In this document: piece by piece, positions 59,415 to 64,000 of the stretch
Layout: the number at the start of each line of letters is the position of its first letter
Numbering within the stretch: position 1 is the first letter of the stretch
DNA from: SCTD01 sp963784675
Lineage (GTDB): Bacteria; Actinomycetota; Actinomycetes; Mycobacteriales; SCTD01
Reading direction: 5' to 3'
Length of the DNA stretch: 64,000 nt
NCBI GenBank assembly: GCA_963784675.1
Contig: CAWASE010000001.1
Location: 124,001-188,000 of the forward strand
Position numbers and translations under genes: made by a program
Notes under the pieces: model-generated
Databases searched by the model: none
The model's input: the letters and a program-made list of their open reading frames with translations, nothing else
What the model was told of the DNA's origin: nothing

Positions 59415-62400
59415 CGGATCTGCTCCGCCTCGAGCAGCGGCGCCCACAGCCGCCGGGCCAGCAGCGAGAACCGGGTGGTGTCGCGGGCAGCCGTCGAACT
59501 CGGGCGAGGGTCCGTAGACGAAAGCGCAGGTGCCGGTCCTTCCCGTCACCGAAGTCCGAGCTCCACTCCTTCTGGGCCGAGGCCAGCGCGTTCTCGTGGT
59601 TGGCCCCGCCGAGGCGCCGGGCGGCGTAGGCCGCGGTGGCCCCGGTGGCGACGGGCAGCGGTTCCCGCATGCCCTCGTCGTAGACCGCCACGAGGTCGGC
59701 CAGGACCTGCTCGGCGAGGGGTCGGGACGGGTCAGCACCGAGGTGGTGACCGGTCGACCCTTGCCGATCGTGACGGCCCGGTCGACCGCCGGAGGCCGAG
59801 CAACCTCACCCAGGCGGCGAGCCGGTGCTTGGGTCCCAGCCGTGAGTAGGACGAGCTGACGAGCGCTCCCTGATGGACGCCGGTGACCGTGCCGACGACC
59901 AGCCGGCCGTCCGGCAACCGGTGGCGGACGTCGACGGCCTCCGCGGGGCCCGTGCGCGCGGCGGCCGCCGCCGCCACCAGCGGGTCGATCGCCGTCTGCA
60001 GCTCGTCGAGCAGGCGCAACCCGGTGGGTCCGGGCGGCAGCGTCCCGCGCCGCAGCTCGGCCTGCCGGAACGCCGTGAGGTCCTGACCGCCCAGCAGCGC
60101 CGCCAGCATCCGGTCGCCGACGGCCCACTTCTGCAGGTTGTCGAGCTCGAGCGGCAGGTGCTCCAGCAGCTGCTCGGCCCGGTCCGGCACGTACAGCGCC
60201 AGCCGTCGCGACAGGAAGGTGCGGACCGGATGCACGGTCATCTGGACCAGGTCGCGCAGCTCGACGTCGGCCGCAGGGCGGCTGGCCAGCGGCCCGCTGA
60301 CGAGCCCGGGGACGGGACGGCGGGGAGCGGCGGCGGTCCGCGCCCCGGCCAGCGCCTCGCCGTCGAAGGAGAAGGGCGCCGCAGCGGCCGAAGTTCCAGC
60401 GCGTCGAAGGGCTGCAACGGATGGCGCACGAGGACGCTCGCGAGCCGCACCGGTCTGCCGGCTCAGCACGTCGAGCAGCTCGCCCAACGGCACCGCCGGC
60501 GGGCGGGCCGCGCCCGGCGCGGGATCGGCACCGGTGTAGAGCAGCAGCAGGTGGTCCTGCGTGGACAGCACGGCGTCGAGCAGCAGCTGCCGGTCCTCGC
60601 TGCGCACGTCACGCTCACCGGGCAGCGGGTCGCGGCTGCGAGGACGTCGTCGCCGTCGGTGCCCGCGCCGCGGGAACGCGCCGTCGTCGAGCCCGAGCAG
60701 GCACGACGACCCGGTGCGGCACCGAGCGCATCGGCACCATCGTGCAGACCGTGAGGTCGCCGGTACGGAAGTTGGCGCGGGTCGGGCCGGCCGGGCAGAC
60801 GTGCCGCCAGCAGCGCCCGCACGTCCGCCAGTCGCAGCGGTGCCGCACTGCCGTGCTCGGCAGCCTCGGCGAGCTGGGCGCGCGCCTGCGCGAGCTGCCA
60901 GGAGTCGGGTCGGCGACCGCGGCCAGCAGGTCGAACGCCTCGCCGAGCACATCGCATCCAGGCCGCGACGGGGTGCGGGTCCGGAGCTCGGCCAGGATCG
61001 CGTCGAACCGCTCGCACGCAGCTCGGCCAGCCGGCCGACGAGGTCGATGTCGCTGCTGTCGACGTCGTCGAGCGGCAGCGCGGTGCCGAGCCAGCCGCGC
61101 TCGCCCTCGTCGGCCGCCACGCCGAGCGAGCAGCCGGTCCAGGCCGGTGGCCCAGGTGTTCTGCGGGATGCCGCCGAGCCGGTGGGCCCGCGCTGGCCGG
61201 TCCGAGCCCCCAGCGGACACCGGACGCGCGCGACCCAGTCGCGCATCCGCTCGAGGTCGTCGTCGCTGAAGCCGAAGGCCCGGCGCACCGGCGGGCTGGC
61301 GGCCAGGTCGAGCACCTGCGCCGCCGTCACGCGGCCCGCGGCCAGCGTCAGCAGCGTGGACGGCAGGTCCAGCAGCGGGTTGGTCTGCGCGGGCGCCCGG
61401 TCGGCCAGCCGCACCCGCAGCCGGTGGCCGGGATGCCCGGCGCCGGGCTGGCCGAAGGCGGCCGCGCACCAGCGGCGCGTAGGTCTCGACGTCGGGGCAC
61501 ATGACCAGCACGTCGCGCGGCTCCAGCGTGGGGTCGTCCTGCGAACAGCCCGAGCAGCAGCTCGCGCAGCACCTCGACCTGACGCGCCGGCCCGTGGCAG
61601 GCGTGCACCCGCACGGTGCCGTCGGCCTCGGTGCCGGGCTCCGGCGGCGCGTCGGCGTGCAGACGACGCCTGCAGGCGGCCCAGCAGCGTCGGCGGCGGG
61701 CGCCGCCCCGGCGTGGTGCTCGTCGGGCACGTCGTCGAGCAGCAGCTGCAGTTCGCGGGTGTCGCGGGACAGCGTGGCCAGCAACGGGTGCCGCAGCAGC
61801 AGCGCCGAGCTGTCGTCGCGCCGCCGCGCGGGGCGGGGCGCCGCGCGGAGCGTGTCCCACATGGCCGGGCTCGGGTGCGGCAGCCACAGGTGCACCTCGC
61901 GGCCCTGCCCCAGCGCCGCCAGCACGGCGCGCTGCTCGGCGGTGAGCCGGGTGGCGCCGAACAGGTGCAGCCGCGACGGGAGCGTGCTGCACCAAGGTTC
62001 GGCGCCGAGGCGCGCGCAGGTCTCGGCCAGCCGTTCGGCCGGGCTGGACGCCCCGAGCGAGGCGCGCAGCCGCCGCCACAGCTCGGCCTGCCACACCAGG
62101 TCGCGCGGCAGCGGGCCGAGACCGTCGGTGTCACGACCGCGCGCCCAGTCCAGGAGCATCGGCGGCCGGTGCGCGGAGTAGGAGCGGAACAGCCGCTGCA
62201 GGTGCTCGGCCGTGGCGTAGCGCCGACCCTCGCGGTAGCTGTCGGTGCCGTCGCCCAGGTGCTGGGTCAGCACCGGGCACCAAGGCTGGCCGCGCACCTC
62301 GTCGAGCAGGTCCAGCAGCGCCCACAGCACCCGCGACGCCGACCACGGGTCGTCCTCGACGGCGACCCCGGAGGCGGCGCAGAAGGCCTGCTCGACCAGC

Positions 62401-62614
62401 TGCGTCGGGCTGGGAAAGCAGATGCGGGCGGCGACGCCGTCGCCGTCGACGGCTCCCAGCACGCCGGCCAGCGACTGCGACAGCCACCGCTCGACCCCCT
62501 TGGCCGGCACCGCGACCACCTCCGGCGCGAAGGGGTCGGCCGGCGGCAGGCCAGCTGCTCGGCCAGGGCCGCGGCCAGCACGGGCGTGCGCTCGGCGCGG
62601 TGCAGCCTCAGCAT
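59411..62614 (-). pseudogene. recC: Exodeoxyribonuclease V gamma subunit RecC, many frameshifts
   Basis: About 1068 codons spread over all three frames with at least ten switches. N-terminal MLRLHRAERTPVLAAALAEQL, shift near 62550, then AVPAKGVERWLSQSLAG, GVAARICFPSPTQLV, and RLHLFGATRLTAEQRAVLAALG, all typical RecC. Shifts follow near 61710, 61660, 61540, 61450, 61170, 61130 and 61010. Later segments include DVLVMCPDVETYAPLV, NPLLDLPSTLLTLAAGRVTAAQVLDLAA, DLTVCTMVPMRSVPHRVV, LLGLDDGAFPR, DRQLLLDAVLSTQDHLLLLYTG and FVYGPSPEFDG. Sequence identity to the family persists in every piece, so the gene is probably intact in the organism. Its TGA overlaps the recB ATG. Confidence 0.9.
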
Positions 62615-62668
62615 CGCGGTGGTCCGGTCATGACCGGCACCGTAGGGCAGGCCCCCGACAGGATCGGA

Positions 62669-64000
62669 TCAGCCGGCCCGCAGGCGTTCGGCCTCGGCCC
62701 GCACGGCCGAGGGATCGGGCCGCGGCAGGACGGGCAGGTCCCGCGAGAGCCCCGCCAGCACCTTGGGCTTGCGCGCGGTGCGCGGTGCCCTGGCCACGTC
62801 CGGCACCGCGGCGATCCCGGCCTGCCGCAGCACCTCGAGCAGGGCGGACGTCGGCCCGGTCGACACGGCGACGCCGGGCGCGACCCGGCGCACGCCGAGC
62901 GTCGTCAGCTCTCTGCCGACCGCTCCCCTGCGGCCCAGCGCGTCCAGCAGCAGCGCGTCGTCCTCGACCACGACGTAGGACGTCGCGCGGCCGACCCGCG
63001 CGCGGCCGTGCCGTCGCTGCGCGTCGCCCACCAGGTACGCCATCGACTGCGGTACCGCCCCGGCGAACTCGGCCAGCACAGCCAGCACCTGCTCGACGGT
63101 GTCGCCGTCGCCGAACGCGGTCGCGAGCGACACCTCGCTGATCCGCCAGACCGTCGCCGCACCGGTCTGCTCCACCGCGGCGATGCGGTCCAGCGCCGAC
63201 CGCATGCGCCGCGACGGCGGGCCGGTGCACACCAGCGTCATGTCGGCTTGGGCGTGCACCGACTCCTGCCCGCTGGAGCCGAACCCGTCCAGCAGCGGCT
63301 GCAGCGGCTCGCCCGCGGCGTACGGACCGAGCAGCACGTTGACTGCACCAGCGGCCAGCAGGCCCAGCGCGGTGGCCTCCGCGAGCAGGTCGGCGCGCAG
63401 GTCGCGGTCGTGCTGGTGGCTGCGCGCGTCGCCGGCCTGCCGTGGCTGCTCGGGCCGCTCCGCGTGCCAGACCGTCAGCCACCCCTCCGGTTCGTGGGCG
63501 ACGCCGCCGCGCTGCTCGAGGACGCGCACGAGCTGGCGCCGGGCCTGCTGCACCCGCATCTCGATCTGCAGCCCCAGCACCGCTTTGAGCGCCCGCGCTC
63601 CACCGGGCCGCGCCACCGGCGGCTCGATCGAGCTCCACCAGGCGCTGACCAGCTGGGCCCAGCGCTCGGCGTCCGGCAGCTCCGACCAGCCGTTCCAGCG
63701 GGCGGCCAGGCGCACCTCCCGCCGCGTCGAGGTCAGCAGCTCCAGGCGTTGCAGCAGCGGCAGCAGCAGCGCCACGTCGGTCGGCTCGGCGAGGTCCTTG
63801 GCCAGCTGCCGGACCTCCTTCACCCCGACGCTGCCGCTGGACAGCCGCGGCAGCGCGCGCGCGTGCAGCCGCACTGCCAGGCCGTCGACGGTCGCGAGCA
63901 CCGAGCGGACCGCCTCGGCCGAGGTGGTCTCGCGCTCCGCGTCGTCGAGCGTCCGCCCGTCCGGCACGGACGGCACGAGCGGACGGCGGGCCGTCGCGGG
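62669..64000 (-). CDS. Helicase-associated (XPB/Ssl2 N-terminal-type) domain protein, partial
   Basis: The C-terminal 443 codons of a gene entering from beyond base 64000. STGPTSALLEVLRQAGIAAVPD, and HAQADMTLVCTGPPSRRMRSALDRIAAVEQTGAATVWRISEVSL, are the hallmarks of the XPB/Ssl2-like helicase_C_3 domain in actinobacterial proteins of about 750 residues. These have winged-helix modules but no helicase motor, and commonly lie near an XPB-type helicase gene; that gene would be upstream, outside the window. The fold suggests DNA binding; the role is unproven. The stop lies 55 bp from the recC start. Confidence 0.83.
   Translation of the reverse strand, partial: PATARRPLVPSVPDGRTLDDAERETTSAEAVRSVLATVDGLAVRLHARALPRLSSGSVGVKEVRQLAKDLAEPTDVALLLPLLQRLELLTSTRREVRLAARWNGWSELPDAERWAQLVSAWWSSIEPPVARPGGARALKAVLGLQIEMRVQQARRQLVRVLEQRGGVAHEPEGWLTVWHAERPEQPRQAGDARSHQHDRDLRADLLAEATALGLLAAGAVNVLLGPYAAGEPLQPLLDGFGSSGQESVHAQADMTLVCTGPPSRRMRSALDRIAAVEQTGAATVWRISEVSLATAFGDGDTVEQVLAVLAEFAGAVPQSMAYLVGDAQRRHGRARVGRATSYVVVEDDALLLDALGRRGAVGRELTTLGVRRVAPGVAVSTGPTSALLEVLRQAGIAAVPDVARAPRTARKPKVLAGLSRDLPVLPRPDPSAVRAEAERLRAG

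Noticed and set aside
54189..60128. 1979-residue continuous frame through recD, recB and part of recC
   Set aside because: It reads recD, shadow sequence, the RecB N-terminus and shadow again. The overlapping GTGA and ATGA junctions and family lengths show separate genes.

Overview
The window is chromosomal DNA from a high-GC Actinomycete. The signs are very strong G/C third-position bias, frequent GTG starts, many genes that look leaderless behind a TANNNT -10 box, PAC2, DUF4192, DUF3037 and DUF1707 proteins, a DUF3418-type HrpA and several fatty-acyl-CoA genes. I cannot place it to genus. Kineosporiales/Geodermatophilales/Frankiales-like lineages would fit, but that is a guess. There is no rRNA, tRNA, CRISPR array, insertion sequence or prophage, so this is housekeeping and semi-accessory chromosome.

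Layout. 0-12 kb: tail of an ABC1/UbiB-type kinase, a hotdog thioesterase, a divergent HxlR regulator/MFS exporter pair with a clear operator, two acyl-CoA ligases, a Nudix hydrolase, a spermidine-synthase-like protein, a carboxylate-amine ligase, a frameshifted enoyl-CoA hydratase and a badly frame-broken DinG helicase. 12-23.5 kb: PAC2 protein, lipoprotein hydrolase, LiaF-like envelope protein, SpoU methyltransferase, pirin, ArgA-type acetyltransferase with acyl-CoA dehydrogenase, type II NADH dehydrogenase, citrate synthase, a HipA-like kinase/DUF3037 pair and an L,D-transpeptidase. 23.6-34.9 kb: HrpA, a beta-phosphoglucomutase/GH65 phosphorylase pair, an ATP-dependent DNA ligase, and lipid genes (tandem-hotdog thioesterase, acetoacetate-decarboxylase-like protein, TesB), one of them behind a KstR-like operator. 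35-43 kb: an orphan 598-residue protein, TldD/TldE, a thiamine-binding protein, a DEAD-box helicase and a DUF4192 protein.

43.2-48.7 kb is the most unusual locus: an exosortase/archaeosortase-family transpeptidase with an intact Cys/Arg/His triad and an extra C-terminal extracytoplasmic domain, overlapping or abutting a cellulose-synthase-like GT2 and a GT-C-like polytopic membrane protein. It is a compact three-gene envelope system with no recognisable substrate in the window. 48.7-54.2 kb: NERD, NYN, FmdB, hexose-6-P mutarotase, a ubiquitin-like MoaD/ThiS protein paired with a BNR propeller, an Rrf2 regulator and a YbjN-like protein. 54.2-62.6 kb: a recC-recB-recD operon on the minus strand. 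The window ends inside an XPB/Ssl2-type helicase-associated gene.

A property of the whole window is frame breakage. Enoyl-CoA hydratase, dinG, L,D-transpeptidase, GH65, DNA ligase, the acetoacetate-decarboxylase-like gene, recB and especially recC switch frame while family-typical sequence continues on both sides. Most of these are probably indel errors in the sequence, not real decay. Two other window-wide patterns stand out: short tandem repeats lying directly against stop codons at four loci, and -10 boxes placed 6-8 nt from start codons at about a dozen genes.
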